Positions 16,192 to 24,822 of a stretch of DNA of 64,000 nucleotides are shown piece by piece (the first letter of the stretch is position 1; every line of letters begins with the position of its first letter). The DNA comes from Undibacterium sp. YM2 (GTDB taxonomy: Bacteria > Pseudomonadota > Gammaproteobacteria > Burkholderiales > Burkholderiaceae_D). The stretch is taken from positions 186,001 to 250,000 of the forward strand of contig NZ_AP018441.1 of NCBI RefSeq assembly GCF_009937975.1, read 5' to 3'. The position numbers and the translations under genes were made by a program. Below the pieces are notes generated by a model that worked only from the letters and a program-made list of their open reading frames with translations, made no database searches and was not told where the DNA came from.

Positions 16192-16733
16192 CTGCCTGAA
16201 CCCGGATTCGTCATCTTGCTCAGATAGCTTGCGTACTTTGCCAGGCTGTCGAAACTGCCTGTGTCAGATGTATTTTCATTGACAACCGAAGCCTGCAATT
16301 GTGCATACACTGTGTCAGGATCAATCTGGCAGCGGTAGCGAAAAAACAGATTCGGTTGCTGGCCTGCAAAGTGCTGTGCCAGCTCTGCCGATGCATCCAT
16401 CATCACGCGGGGTTCCTGCCATTGCTGGGCCAGTACGCCTATGGTCTTGATCTGGCTCCCTGATGATTCTATGACCCAGGTCGCTCTGCCACCGCTGATG
16501 GATGGCAAAAATTTTGCCATGCGGATTTGCTCCAGCAAACCGGCCAGACTGGTATTGGCAGGGACGGCAATGTTTTCTGCATGCGACACGGTGTCGTCGC
16601 CCGCATGCACGCTGTCCCTGTCTATACGTATAAGTAGCATGGCGTGTTCTGTGTGCTTGCGCGACTTGTTACGCCAGCCATAGGCCAGACCCAGCACAGC
16701 GAGACATGTTACCCAGAATGCCCAGTCAGACAT
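16185..16733 (-). CDS. Membrane-anchored protein of unknown function
   Basis: Starting at ATG 16733, which has an AAGGAG ribosome binding site, the protein has 182 residues: one N-terminal membrane segment ('WAFWVTCLAVLGLAYGW') with a basic cytoplasmic edge, then a soluble domain of about 160 residues that I do not recognise. The longer reading from 16784 lacks a ribosome binding site. It is the middle gene of a three-gene operon between a secreted small protein and the DKNYY lipoprotein, so an envelope role is likely. Confidence 0.75.
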   Translation of the reverse strand: MSDWAFWVTCLAVLGLAYGWRNKSRKHTEHAMLLIRIDRDSVHAGDDTVSHAENIAVPANTSLAGLLEQIRMAKFLPSISGGRATWVIESSGSQIKTIGVLAQQWQEPRVMMDASAELAQHFAGQQPNLFFRYRCQIDPDTVYAQLQASVVNENTSDTGSFDSLAKYASYLSKMTNPGSGRC

Positions 16734-16790
16734 CGTTTTCTCCTTGACGAATGAGTATTGATTGACGATGCCTGATCCCGGCAATATGCA

Positions 16791-17093
16791 TCAGAAGGCT
16801 GCAGAGACGCCGTCAATGCGATCCAGGCGGATGACGATGCGGCTGGCCTGCTGGTTGCGGCCTATCACATATTTCTCTTCCAGGGCTGTGACCACCATGG
16901 CGACATTGGTGCCGCTGGCATGCACGGTAACACCCTTGTTTTTCTCTTTGCTTTCTAGCAGGGTGGCACGGAGAGTGTCTTTTTCGCTGGCAGACGCCGG
17001 GTCGGCAGCGCCAGCACTGCCAGTAGCGACGACGGACGTAATCACCAGTGCCTGTATCAGGTGGGTCAGTTTCAGGCAGTTCAGTTTGATCAT
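16791..17093 (-). CDS. Small secreted protein of unknown function
   Basis: The best start is ATG 17093 (MIKLNCLKLTHLIQ...), giving 100 residues with a clear signal peptide cleaved after 'SAGAADPA'-type sequence. The mature part is about 75 residues, charged, with 'TVHASGTNVAMVVTALEEKY' and 'SRIVIRLDRIDGVSA'. A GAAAGAGA element precedes the ATG. I do not recognise the family. It is the first gene of the envelope operon; candidate MocR boxes lie 77-112 nt upstream of the start. Confidence 0.75.
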   Translation of the reverse strand: MIKLNCLKLTHLIQALVITSVVATGSAGAADPASASEKDTLRATLLESKEKNKGVTVHASGTNVAMVVTALEEKYVIGRNQQASRIVIRLDRIDGVSAAF

Positions 17094-17169
17094 GATGTGT
17101 CTCTTTCTTGATTGGTTGATATAGCTTGAATGAAAGTCTGGCAAGTTTGCACCTGGCATGTCGTTAGTG

Positions 17170-17205
17170 ATAGATACAAGTCCTGGTCTAGTGGATAGAT
17201 ACAAG
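17170..17205. promoter_or_regulatory. Paired boxes with 25-bp period (candidate MocR operator, copy 2)
   Basis: ATAGATACAAG occurs at 17170-17180 and again, identically, at 17195-17205; TCTAGTGGATAG (17187-17198) overlaps the second. Period, box and overlap element match those at 12959-12994. It lies in the divergent region 17094-17483, 77 nt upstream of the minus-strand start at 17093 and 279 nt upstream of the plus-strand start at 17484, so the envelope operon is the likelier target. I see nothing else clear in that region. Confidence 0.5.
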
Positions 17206-17483
17206 TGAAATACAAGCCAATAAGGAATTTTTCTTTCCTACCTCTTTTTCATGAAACTGCAAATCAGTCCGCCTGTGGCAAACCGGACTTGCCAGAGAGA
17301 GTCTTTCACAGACTGGGGCAGAACTCAATATGCTTAATGTCATATAAAAAACTGACAAGCGACACTTACTTTATAAATGCAGACTTGTGATGATGTTTGC
17401 CAGATTTGATATCTGTAACTTTATTTTTTATTGCGACAGCGTGCATTTTCATGTGTTCATGTCGCTTCGTCAGGAGGAATAGC

Positions 17484-19499
17484 ATGAAACTGCATCAAAA
17501 ACTGAGCAGGGCACTGGCCTTTGGCTTTTGTCTGGCCATCACTTCGGTGACCATCGTCTCGCTGTCTGTACCGACGGCAAATGCGGCCACAACCCCGGCA
17601 CGCATAGGGTTCTCCTCCAAAACCGTGGGTTTTGAGGCCAGCAATGCGCGCAATGCCGGTTCCACAGAATATGCGCTCATAGAATTCATCACCGAGACCG
17701 GTTTGACAGACGCGTCGGTACCGATCACGGTGAGCAGCAGTAACCCATCACTGATGACAGTCAGCAAGCTCGCCGTCGCCAATGCCCTGGGCAATTATGT
17801 GCTGACCGTGCCGGCCAACGCACCGTCAGGCAGCGCCACCGTTACGGCCAGCGCGACAGTGGCGGGTGTGGTGTATTCCCGTTCGCGGGTGTTTGTGATT
17901 ACGGCGGCGGGTACAAGCGTACCGCCTGTCAGCGGTTCATCCACCATCACCAGAGCGACCACACCGACCATGAATGCCGACCAGTCTGCCTGTGCGGCCA
18001 TCAATTACTATGATGTGGGCGTGGGCAAGACCTACACTGCCCTGGGCCAGCTACCCTGGAGCCAGTTGAAAGGCTGTGACACGGTCAGGATTTATGCCAA
18101 GCCTGACAACCTGCCCTACCATGAAATGATCTTGATTTCAGCAGGTACCAATCTGGCACCAACTGCACCCGATAAATTCATGCGTGTGATCGGTGTACCT
18201 GATCCTGTGACTGGTGCGCGCCCCATCATCGATGGTGCGCCAGATGCCCAGGGCAAGCTGGCAACGCAACTGGAGACATTGCCAGGCCAGGCTGCCCGCA
18301 CCCTGCAATATCATGACAATGCCAGCGCTACCCGGGTGCTGTACAAGCTGGGCCTGGTCATGGTGGGGCCGCAGGCTGGCTACAACTACAATAATGGCCC
18401 TGCAGGTTATATCAGTATCGAAAACCTGGATATCCGCAATTCCGTGTATGGTAATTCTTTCTCTGATGCGCTGGGCAAGAAGACCGATAGCTATGCTGCT
18501 TTTGGCACCTGCCTGTTTGTCGAAGCTGCGGCACATCTGGTAGTGAAAAATAATGTCATGCACAATTGCGGCAACGGCCTGTTCATTAATTCCAAAAACG
18601 GTACGTTGGTGGAGTTGTCACAAGATGTGCTGATCGAGGCGAATACCTTCTACAACAACGGCAATGCACCTGTTGCCAATGTGACTAACGGTTACTCCGA
18701 GCACAATAGTTATACTGAAGCACGCGATATCATTTTTCAGTACAACTATTTCGGTGATGTGCGCCCTGGCGCTTTTGGCGATTGTTTGAAAGACCGCTCA
18801 TCTGGCCTGATTGTCCGCTACAACACTTTTGCATCCAGTTGTGGTCTGCAACTGCACTTGATGGATTCTACCGGTGGCAATGCGCTTATCTATGGTGAAC
18901 CAAACTATGCATCGACCTATGTCTATGGCAATCTGTTTGATGTGACGCCAGGCAGCAATAACACCAACCTCGTCAATTATGGTGGTGACAGTGGCCTGAC
19001 TGCAAACTACCGTCAGGGCACCCTGTTCTTCTACAATAATACGATGGTGGTAAGGGGAGACGCTACCCATGGCATTTATCCTGAGACACTGATGTTTAAT
19101 CTGGGCATGCCGAATGCGGTTGCCGATGTCAGGAATAATCTGTTCTATGCACTGCCTGTCACAGCGGGGTCTGCAGGTAAAGTGCAAGCCATGGCACTGG
19201 GCAAGGGTACCGTCAATATGACGAATAACTGGGTCTCACCTAATGCTGCGCAGTATTGGATAGGGCACTTGACAGGCGCAGTCGTGAACGGCTGGAACAC
19301 CAATCTGGGTGGCAATAATAATCCGGTATTGGCGAACGTGGCACAGCATGATTATCGCCCGGCCCTTGGTTCACCTCTGATCAATGCGGGTAATGGATTG
19401 GGTAACCTCACATCCAGCTTGCTGCCAGTGGCACAACCTGGTGCGGTGATCTTGCGCAAGCAGGATGGCATGATAGACATTGGTGCGTTTGAATTTTGA
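17484..19499 (+). CDS. Secreted right-handed beta-helix protein
   Basis: The start at 17484 has a strong AGGAGG ribosome binding site and gives 671 residues. A signal peptide ends at 'PTANA-ATT'. Next comes an Ig-like beta domain (about 30-150, with 'PITVSSSNPSLMTVSKLAVA', typical of bacterial Ig/adhesion folds). From about 170 to the end runs a parallel beta-helix with many Asn-rich turns ('VVKNNVMHNCGNGLFI', 'VLIEANTFYNNGNAP', 'DVRNNLFYALPV') and the closing 'GAFEF' seen in such proteins. These are usually polysaccharide lyases or adhesins; no catalytic motif can be named. It is transcribed alone and ends at a strong terminator. Confidence 0.85.
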   Translation: MKLHQKLSRALAFGFCLAITSVTIVSLSVPTANAATTPARIGFSSKTVGFEASNARNAGSTEYALIEFITETGLTDASVPITVSSSNPSLMTVSKLAVANALGNYVLTVPANAPSGSATVTASATVAGVVYSRSRVFVITAAGTSVPPVSGSSTITRATTPTMNADQSACAAINYYDVGVGKTYTALGQLPWSQLKGCDTVRIYAKPDNLPYHEMILISAGTNLAPTAPDKFMRVIGVPDPVTGARPIIDGAPDAQGKLATQLETLPGQAARTLQYHDNASATRVLYKLGLVMVGPQAGYNYNNGPAGYISIENLDIRNSVYGNSFSDALGKKTDSYAAFGTCLFVEAAAHLVVKNNVMHNCGNGLFINSKNGTLVELSQDVLIEANTFYNNGNAPVANVTNGYSEHNSYTEARDIIFQYNYFGDVRPGAFGDCLKDRSSGLIVRYNTFASSCGLQLHLMDSTGGNALIYGEPNYASTYVYGNLFDVTPGSNNTNLVNYGGDSGLTANYRQGTLFFYNNTMVVRGDATHGIYPETLMFNLGMPNAVADVRNNLFYALPVTAGSAGKVQAMALGKGTVNMTNNWVSPNAAQYWIGHLTGAVVNGWNTNLGGNNNPVLANVAQHDYRPALGSPLINAGNGLGNLTSSLLPVAQPGAVILRKQDGMIDIGAFEF

Positions 19500-19540
19500 T
19501 GAAGCGATGATTCAGTCATCGTCGATATTGCAGATGTAAA

Positions 19541-19586
19541 AAAAGCCCGCTGCTTGCATGACGATTAATGCAGGCAGCGGGCTTTT
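19541..19586. terminator. Bidirectional intrinsic terminator
   Basis: Arms 19541-19559 and 19568-19586 pair over 19 bp with one mismatch. The structure starts with AAAA and ends with TTTT, so it works on both strands. It separates the beta-helix gene from the convergent SH3 gene. Confidence 0.9.
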
Positions 19587-19600
19587 ATCTTGCGCTTGTT

Positions 19601-20131
19601 CTATGAACAGGTCGTCACAGGATTGCCGCAATATGATCCAGGTGACATCCATCCCTTTGCGCTTTTATATTGTATCTCCAGCCATTCGCCATGACAGCTT
19701 TGTACTGATGCACCTGCCTCTGCAGGGATTTTTCCTGTCATCGCGCTCTGCACCATCGGGCTGGCACGCAGGCTGACACTTGCTTTTGCATTGATGCCAG
19801 TCAGGGGCGCGTATACCCAGCCTTCTCCTTTGAAATATACTTCGCCGCCCACGCCGCTGACCTGGCGAACCCGCAGCCATTTTCCGGCAGAGCCTGTGAT
19901 GTCCATTTGTGAATCGTTATCTTTGATGATGGTCAACACCTTGTGTTCAGAACCCGGGCCGCTGCGGATATTGCTGCCATCAGCGTCAGGGTCAATGGAA
20001 AAAACTTTGAGCTTGCATGCGGTCACTTCAGGCTCGGCATGCGCCACATTGCTGTACAGCGCGCTGCTCATGAACAGTAAACTGCAAAAACAGCAGGCGC
20101 TAGTTTTGGATAGGGAGAGTGGCGTATTCAT
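19601..20131 (-). CDS. Secreted protein with two SH3b-like domains
   Basis: From ATG 20131 the protein has 176 residues: signal peptide ending 'SNVAHA-EPE', a first SH3b domain ('FSIDPDADGSNIRSGPGSEH', 'KWLRVRQV') and a second ('VSLRASPMVQSAMTGKIP', 'EWLEIQYKSAKGWMSPGSYC'). The four Cys in the mature part could form disulfides. I preferred 20131 to the start at 20194 because the signal peptide begins there, though neither has a strong ribosome binding site. Bacterial SH3b domains often bind cell wall or partner proteins in the periplasm. Function unknown. Confidence 0.75.
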   Translation of the reverse strand: MNTPLSLSKTSACCFCSLLFMSSALYSNVAHAEPEVTACKLKVFSIDPDADGSNIRSGPGSEHKVLTIIKDNDSQMDITGSAGKWLRVRQVSGVGGEVYFKGEGWVYAPLTGINAKASVSLRASPMVQSAMTGKIPAEAGASVQSCHGEWLEIQYKSAKGWMSPGSYCGNPVTTCS

Positions 20132-20355
20132 AGTCACCGCGATTGGGTGTAAAGGTATTAAGTGGATGGAAGACCAGCGCGAAAAGTCTAGCACGCTTTA
20201 CTCACGGCCAGACAGGAATTGCAGCAGATAAGACAATTGAATTGAGTTCTGGCTCTTCAAAGAGTGAAACGGTGGGTAATCGCAGTCATGCCGGTGTTTT
20301 TTCCTGATGACAGCTTATACTATGCATCATCCCCAAAAAAATAAATGCCTGAGCA

Positions 20356-20997
20356 ATGACTACCTCCACGACCCCAAAAAAAACTGTCCTGCAAGCCACT
20401 GATCTGACTTTTGAATATCCTGACCGCCCTTTGTTTAGCAACTGGTCGTATGACATACCCGCAGGTATTACGCTGGTGCTCGGCGGTGATGGCCGGGGCA
20501 AGACCAGTTTGCTGCAATTGCTGGCAGGTGAATTAACTGCTCAAAGCGGGCAAGTGCATATAGGGGATGTGGCCTTGTCTGCGCAGCCTGAGGCATACCG
20601 CAGCCAGGTATTCTGGGTAGACCCGCGTACGGATGTTTATGATCAGATGCCTGTGCCGGACTATTTCGCTCTCGTGCGCAAGGCATACCCCGGTTTTGAT
20701 GATGCGGTATTGGCACAAGCCATAGAGGGTCTTGGTTTGACACCGCATATCAACAAGCAGATGTTCATGTTATCGACAGGCAGCAAGCGCAAGGTCTGGC
20801 TGGCGGCAGCTTTTGCTGCCGGTGCGACCATCAGTTTGTTGGATGATCCTTTTGCTGCACTGGACAAATCATCGATAGAATTTATCACAGCCATGCTGAA
20901 CCAGCTTGCCGCTAATGCAGCCAGGGCCTGGGTGCTGGCAATGTATGTGAGGCCGCAAGGCCTGGCCTTGTCTGGCGTGATAGATTTAGGAGACTGA
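20356..20997 (+). CDS. Orphan ABC-type ATPase with altered catalytic motifs
   Basis: The 213-residue protein has one ABC ATPase domain: Walker A GGDGRGKT (43-50), signature LSTGS (139-143) and Walker B 'LLDDPFAALD' (161-170). Asp164 stands where the catalytic Glu is expected, and the H-loop His is replaced in 'WVLAMYV'. Both changes suggest slow or regulated ATP hydrolysis. There is no membrane partner next to it, unlike the CcmA-type ATPases it resembles in size. It might work with a permease elsewhere or in a non-transport role. Confidence 0.8.
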   Translation: MTTSTTPKKTVLQATDLTFEYPDRPLFSNWSYDIPAGITLVLGGDGRGKTSLLQLLAGELTAQSGQVHIGDVALSAQPEAYRSQVFWVDPRTDVYDQMPVPDYFALVRKAYPGFDDAVLAQAIEGLGLTPHINKQMFMLSTGSKRKVWLAAAFAAGATISLLDDPFAALDKSSIEFITAMLNQLAANAARAWVLAMYVRPQGLALSGVIDLGD

Positions 20998-21038
20998 GTT
21001 AGGTGACTGAGCTTGGTAGCACAATTGATTGACTGAGC

Positions 21039-21473
21039 TCAGTGAGCGATATTCGGATAGCTCACGATAATGCTCAGGGCTTCTGTCCCTGTTTGTTTGA
21101 TACCCACTACTGCGCCCTTGTATAAGTAGGCGGCCATGCCCGCTTTCAGGGGCGCAGTCTTGCCATCTGAGGTCACGCTGCCTGTGCCAGAGAGCACATA
21201 ATAAACCTCGTCATGGGCTATAGGGTGCAAACCTATTTCTGCACCAGGGTGCAGTATGCGTTTCCTGAATTCCATGCTGCGCGGTGCCGGCGCTGCATCA
21301 CTGATGCGGTAAGCCGTGGACATGCCTATCGCGCCGTGGGGCGGTGGCTCATCGCGTTTGACTTCTTCTTCATTGATGATGCTCATGGCGGGTGCAGTAT
21401 CCGCTGCTACGGCCATGCATGTATTGCTGTTTGCCACCAGCACGCAGCAAAATAAGGTGAGCGCTATTTTCAT
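21039..21473 (-). CDS. Secreted cupin-domain protein
   Basis: A 144-residue protein with a signal peptide ('LFCCVLVANSNTCMAVAA') and a cupin barrel. The metal-binding motif 1 is 'GAEIGLHPIAHDEVYYVLSG', where two His and a Glu are visible; motif 2 is weak ('LKAGMAAYLYKGAVVGIKQ'). A strong AGAGG site precedes the ATG. It lies 12 nt downstream of the LysR gene's stop on the same strand, so it may be co-transcribed with it. Such small cupins bind sugars or act as isomerases; the substrate is unknown. Confidence 0.8.
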   Translation of the reverse strand: MKIALTLFCCVLVANSNTCMAVAADTAPAMSIINEEEVKRDEPPPHGAIGMSTAYRISDAAPAPRSMEFRKRILHPGAEIGLHPIAHDEVYYVLSGTGSVTSDGKTAPLKAGMAAYLYKGAVVGIKQTGTEALSIIVSYPNIAH

Positions 21474-21485
21474 TGATACCTCTGG

Positions 21486-22397
21486 CTATGTGTTTTGATT
21501 TTCTGCACTGGCAAATTCTGCTACCAGCAAGTCGATGAACAGGCGTGTGCGTAGCGGCAGGTAGTGGCGCGATGGATACATGATTTGTATCGGTGCGCTG
21601 ATATCTGCCCACTCCGGTAAAACTTCAATCAACTGGCCGCTTTTAAGGGCCGCTGCCATGTCCCAGCAAGAACGCCTGACCAGACCAAGACCCGCACATG
21701 CCCAGTCATGTGCCTGTTCGCCATTATCGGTCAGCCAGTTGCCGCGTACCCTGATTGTTTGTTCTTCGCCGGATGTGCTCGAATGAAAATGCCAGTCTGC
21801 ATGCATGGCTGACGATGGCTGCATGAGTATGCAACTGTGCTGCAGCAAATCTGCTGGTACTTTGGGTTTGCCATGCCTGGCGAGATAGTCCGGGGCAGCG
21901 CAAACGATGCGCCTGTTGTTTGCCAGTGTGCGCGCAAGCAGGCGTGAGTCGGTATTGGCCCCTATCCTGATGGCGCAATCGAAACCGGATGCGACGAGAT
22001 CAATGAGCTGGTCGCTGAGCGACAGTTGCACCTGCAGACCGGGATACTGGCCTGCAAATTTCGCCAGTGCCGGGCCTATGTAATGCCTGCCCAGGGCAAC
22101 CGGTGACGATACCCTGAGCAGGCCCCGCGGCTCAGTCTGGCCCTGGCCCAGTTCAGCCTCGGCATTGGCAACATCCAACAAAATGGCCTGGCAGCGCTCG
22201 AAATACAGCGCACCTTCTTCCGTCAGGCTCAGGTGACGTGAACTGCGTTGCAGCAGGCGTGTGCCCAGCGCAGCTTCCAGCCGGCTCATGCGCTTGCTGC
22301 CTACGGCTGGTGAAAAGCCCAGTTCACGGCCCGCAGCAGACAGGCTGCCACTCAGCACAGCCTGGACAAACAGCTTCATATCGGCCAGTTCTATCAT
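21486..22397 (-). CDS. LysR-type transcriptional regulator
   Basis: From ATG 22397 it has 303 residues, the usual LysR length; the longer reading from 22478 adds a tail outside the family. The N-terminal helix-turn-helix is 'DMKLFVQAVLSGSLSAAGRE', 'LGFSPAVGSKRMSRLEAALG'; the effector domain follows from about residue 90. It is divergent from the SnoaL-like/deacetylase pair at 22539-23960, which it probably regulates. A candidate operator lies in the 141-nt gap. Confidence 0.93.
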   Translation of the reverse strand: MIELADMKLFVQAVLSGSLSAAGRELGFSPAVGSKRMSRLEAALGTRLLQRSSRHLSLTEEGALYFERCQAILLDVANAEAELGQGQTEPRGLLRVSSPVALGRHYIGPALAKFAGQYPGLQVQLSLSDQLIDLVASGFDCAIRIGANTDSRLLARTLANNRRIVCAAPDYLARHGKPKVPADLLQHSCILMQPSSAMHADWHFHSSTSGEEQTIRVRGNWLTDNGEQAHDWACAGLGLVRRSCWDMAAALKSGQLIEVLPEWADISAPIQIMYPSRHYLPLRTRLFIDLLVAEFASAENQNT

Positions 22398-22421
22398 GTG
22401 CAAATACCTTATCTTTTCAAA

Positions 22422-22460
22422 ATTGGAATAGATGCTTTGATTATTAAGTCTATTTTCAAT
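22422..22460. promoter_or_regulatory. Candidate LysR operator
   Basis: ATTGGAATAGA (22422-22432) and TCTATTTTCAAT (22449-22460) form an interrupted inverted repeat just upstream of the LysR start and in the promoter region shared with the SnoaL-like gene. Position and AT-rich dyad fit a LysR site, but the arms are not perfect. Confidence 0.4.
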
Positions 22461-22538
22461 TAATTGGAATGGTAGCACAGTAGTGTTCAGGCGAATTTCG
22501 CTTTACAACTCAATCAGCCAGTAATGAAAGGAAATATC

Positions 22539-23078
22539 ATGCATGCCAAATTTTTAGCAGGTCTTAGTCTATTATTAAGTATCATTGCTTATGCAAGCGC
22601 AGCTTATGCGCAAGACGACTTGCCAGTACCGCGTAACATCGTTGCCGACAAGTCCATCCCGGCTGCGCAGCAGCAAAACATGGCACTGGCGGCACGGCGT
22701 TACTATGCTTTCTGGAATACCGGCGACGCGCAGTTTGCACAAGCGGCGCTGGCAGATAATTTTATGGACAGGAATTTGCCAGCGGGCCGGCCACAAGGTC
22801 CTCAGGGCGCCTTGTTTGCCTCAAAAAATTTTCGTGCAGCCGTACCTGACCTGAAGCTGGAGGTGGAAGAGATGTTGCTGGTCGGTGACCGTGTCGTAGG
22901 TCGCCTGCATTTTACCGGTCACTTTAGCGGCAGCTTCCATGGACAGCAAGGCGATGGCCGCAAGGTCGATTTCATTGCGACAGATATTTACCGCATAGCT
23001 GATGGCCGCATTGCCGAGAACTGGCATCTGGAAGATAACCTGACTTTGTTGCAGCAATTGGGCGTCGTCAAACAATGA
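22539..23078 (+). CDS. Secreted SnoaL-like (NTF2 fold) ester-cyclase-type protein
   Basis: From ATG 22539 (ribosome binding site GAAAGGAAA) the protein has 179 residues: a signal peptide ending 'AAYAQDD', then a SnoaL-type cone fold ('NMALAARRYYAFWNTGDAQF', 'ADNFMDRNLPAGRPQGPQG', 'VDFIATDIYRIADGRIAENW'). The C-terminal 'IYRI.DGRI.E.W' strand is the family hallmark. Many members are unassigned; catalysis here is unproven. It is followed 15 nt later by a polysaccharide-deacetylase-like gene and faces the LysR regulator. Confidence 0.85.
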   Translation: MHAKFLAGLSLLLSIIAYASAAYAQDDLPVPRNIVADKSIPAAQQQNMALAARRYYAFWNTGDAQFAQAALADNFMDRNLPAGRPQGPQGALFASKNFRAAVPDLKLEVEEMLLVGDRVVGRLHFTGHFSGSFHGQQGDGRKVDFIATDIYRIADGRIAENWHLEDNLTLLQQLGVVKQ

Positions 23079-23093
23079 TATAGGGAGCCTGAA

Positions 23094-23960
23094 ATGAAAA
23101 ACCAAATCAACTTGCCCGCCGGGCAGTTCTGGCCAGATGGCATACGCATGGTGGTTTCTGTTTCCATGCAGTTTGAAGCCGGTGCGCAATCAGAGCATCA
23201 GAATGGCTCACCTTTTCCTGCCATGGCAGATACCAGTCTGCCTGACTTGCCCGCCCGCACCTGGTTTGAATATGGTGCACGTGAAGGCATACCGCGCATG
23301 CTGGATTTGTGGGACAAATTCAAGATACCGGTGACTTCACACATGGTAGGGCAGGCGGTATTGCAAAGGCCGGAGCTTGCCAGGGAGATCGTCCAACGCG
23401 GTCATGAAGCGGCAGCGCATGGCCATAGCTGGACGCCGCACTGGACCATGAGCGAGGCTGAAGAGCGCGCATCGTATATCGCCAATATCGCAGCGATAGA
23501 ACAGGCGACCGGCACACGGCCTGTCGGTTTTAATGCCTTCTGGTTGCGTGGCACTCCACGCACCCTGGGGATATTGCAGTCGCTGGGTTTCACTTATCAC
23601 ATTGATGATCTCAGTGCCGATGAACCGATGACGACCATAGTCAATGACCAGGCCTTTGCGATTGTGCCTTACACCTTGCGCAATAACGACATTGCCCGCT
23701 TTGGGGCTGAGGGGCCATTGACGGCGCAGTCTTTTGGCCAGGAGTTACGCGATGAATTTGATCAGTTGTATATAGAGTCTGAATACAGGCGGCGCATGAT
23801 GTCTGTCTCTCTGCATGACCGCATAGGTGGTACTCCGGCGCGTGTCAAAATGCTAGGGGAGTTTTTGCAGTATGCCCTGCAACATCCTGGCGTGGTCTTC
23901 ATGCGCAAGGACAAAATAGCTGAGCTGGCACTGAGTATGCCGGATGTGCCTGTGAAGTAA
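23094..23960 (+). CDS. Polysaccharide deacetylase family protein (PuuE/NodB-like)
   Basis: A 288-residue NodB-fold protein of the PuuE/allantoinase-like branch. The first motif is altered ('VVSVSMQFEAGA' instead of TFDD) and the second is 'AAHGHSWTPHWTMS', giving two His as metal ligands. 'GFNAFWLRGTPRTLGILQSLGF' resembles the 'G.R.P...S......L...GF' segment. It has no signal peptide. It may hydrolyse C-N bonds of small or sugar substrates rather than chitin. It is the second gene of the operon with the SnoaL-like protein. Confidence 0.85.
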   Translation: MKNQINLPAGQFWPDGIRMVVSVSMQFEAGAQSEHQNGSPFPAMADTSLPDLPARTWFEYGAREGIPRMLDLWDKFKIPVTSHMVGQAVLQRPELAREIVQRGHEAAAHGHSWTPHWTMSEAEERASYIANIAAIEQATGTRPVGFNAFWLRGTPRTLGILQSLGFTYHIDDLSADEPMTTIVNDQAFAIVPYTLRNNDIARFGAEGPLTAQSFGQELRDEFDQLYIESEYRRRMMSVSLHDRIGGTPARVKMLGEFLQYALQHPGVVFMRKDKIAELALSMPDVPVK

Positions 23961-24046
23961 TTGAGGACCAGCTGGGAAGGGGCGATGCTGTGTGTAAAAA
24001 GCATCACCCCGTCAAAAGCTGTTGTGTGGCAGAGTCAATCTCTGGT

Positions 24047-24805
24047 TTATACACCGCCAAAAAAGCGTACCCATTTCGATACTTCATCATCCGGGCCTAC
24101 GCTGCGCTCGGTGCAGATGTTTCTCCTGCCTGCACCGTTGTCTTTTAACTCGCCGGTATCGGTGATGTAATACGCAGTGCGATACCACTCTTCTTCATTC
24201 TTGAAGTTGGGTTTGTGGATGATCATGGTTTGTATCATGGTAGGCATGACTTTGCCTTCCTTGGTCTTGCAATTCCATTTGACGGCTGAGCCTGTGTCAT
24301 CACCCTTGATGCCGACCACCTGGTTGCCGCTGAATTGCTGCCAGCGTATCTGGTAAGTCACATAAGGCAGCTTGCTGGCAACGGCCTTGAATTCGGGATT
24401 ATCCTTATTCGCGGGCACAGTATCGACGACAACCAGCAAAATATCAACATTGCGTTTGAAAGGCATCTTGCGGTAGTTCGGACTTTCCCTGACCCAGTAA
24501 GAGACAAAATAATTGCCTGCCTTCGCCTCATAGACTTTGCGCAATGATTTATCCGTGAACAGCGCCTCGCGTGATTCCAGCACCAGTTTATAGCCCAGTT
24601 GTTCACCTCTGACATTGATGGCTGAGTAGGCAAATTCACGGTATTTCTTGTCAACTGCCATGCGGCTGTATATGGGGCTGTCGGCGCGTTGGGTGATGAC
24701 ATCGGCCTTCTGGTCCATACTCGGCAGATCGGTCCAGATTTGTGCCTGTGCTGCAGCACTGAGACCGCAAAGGGCAAGGCTGATCAACTGATGTGAAATT
24801 TTCAT
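24047..24805 (-). CDS. Secreted protein of unknown function
   Basis: A 252-residue protein with a signal peptide ending 'SAAAQA-QIW'. The mature part looks beta-rich, with two Cys ('VKWNCKTKEG', 'RRNICTERS') likely to form a disulfide. The overall pattern, including an invariant-looking Trp after cleavage, slightly recalls surface-adhesin-E-like proteins, but I cannot support the assignment. It is the last gene of a minus-strand run with the membrane protein (17 nt upstream) and the glycine-zipper lipoprotein. Confidence 0.7.
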   Translation of the reverse strand: MKISHQLISLALCGLSAAAQAQIWTDLPSMDQKADVITQRADSPIYSRMAVDKKYREFAYSAINVRGEQLGYKLVLESREALFTDKSLRKVYEAKAGNYFVSYWVRESPNYRKMPFKRNVDILLVVVDTVPANKDNPEFKAVASKLPYVTYQIRWQQFSGNQVVGIKGDDTGSAVKWNCKTKEGKVMPTMIQTMIIHKPNFKNEEEWYRTAYYITDTGELKDNGAGRRNICTERSVGPDDEVSKWVRFFGGV

Positions 24806-24822
24806 TCTGTATCTATCAAAAG

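Noticed and set aside
17205..17390. 61-codon open frame between the MocR-type boxes and the beta-helix gene
   Set aside because: No ribosome binding site and no recognisable protein; it lies in a divergent promoter region.
18138..18563. 141-codon minus-strand frame opposite the beta-helix gene
   Set aside because: The plus-strand reading has a signal peptide and repeated beta-helix turns; the minus reading shows no motif.
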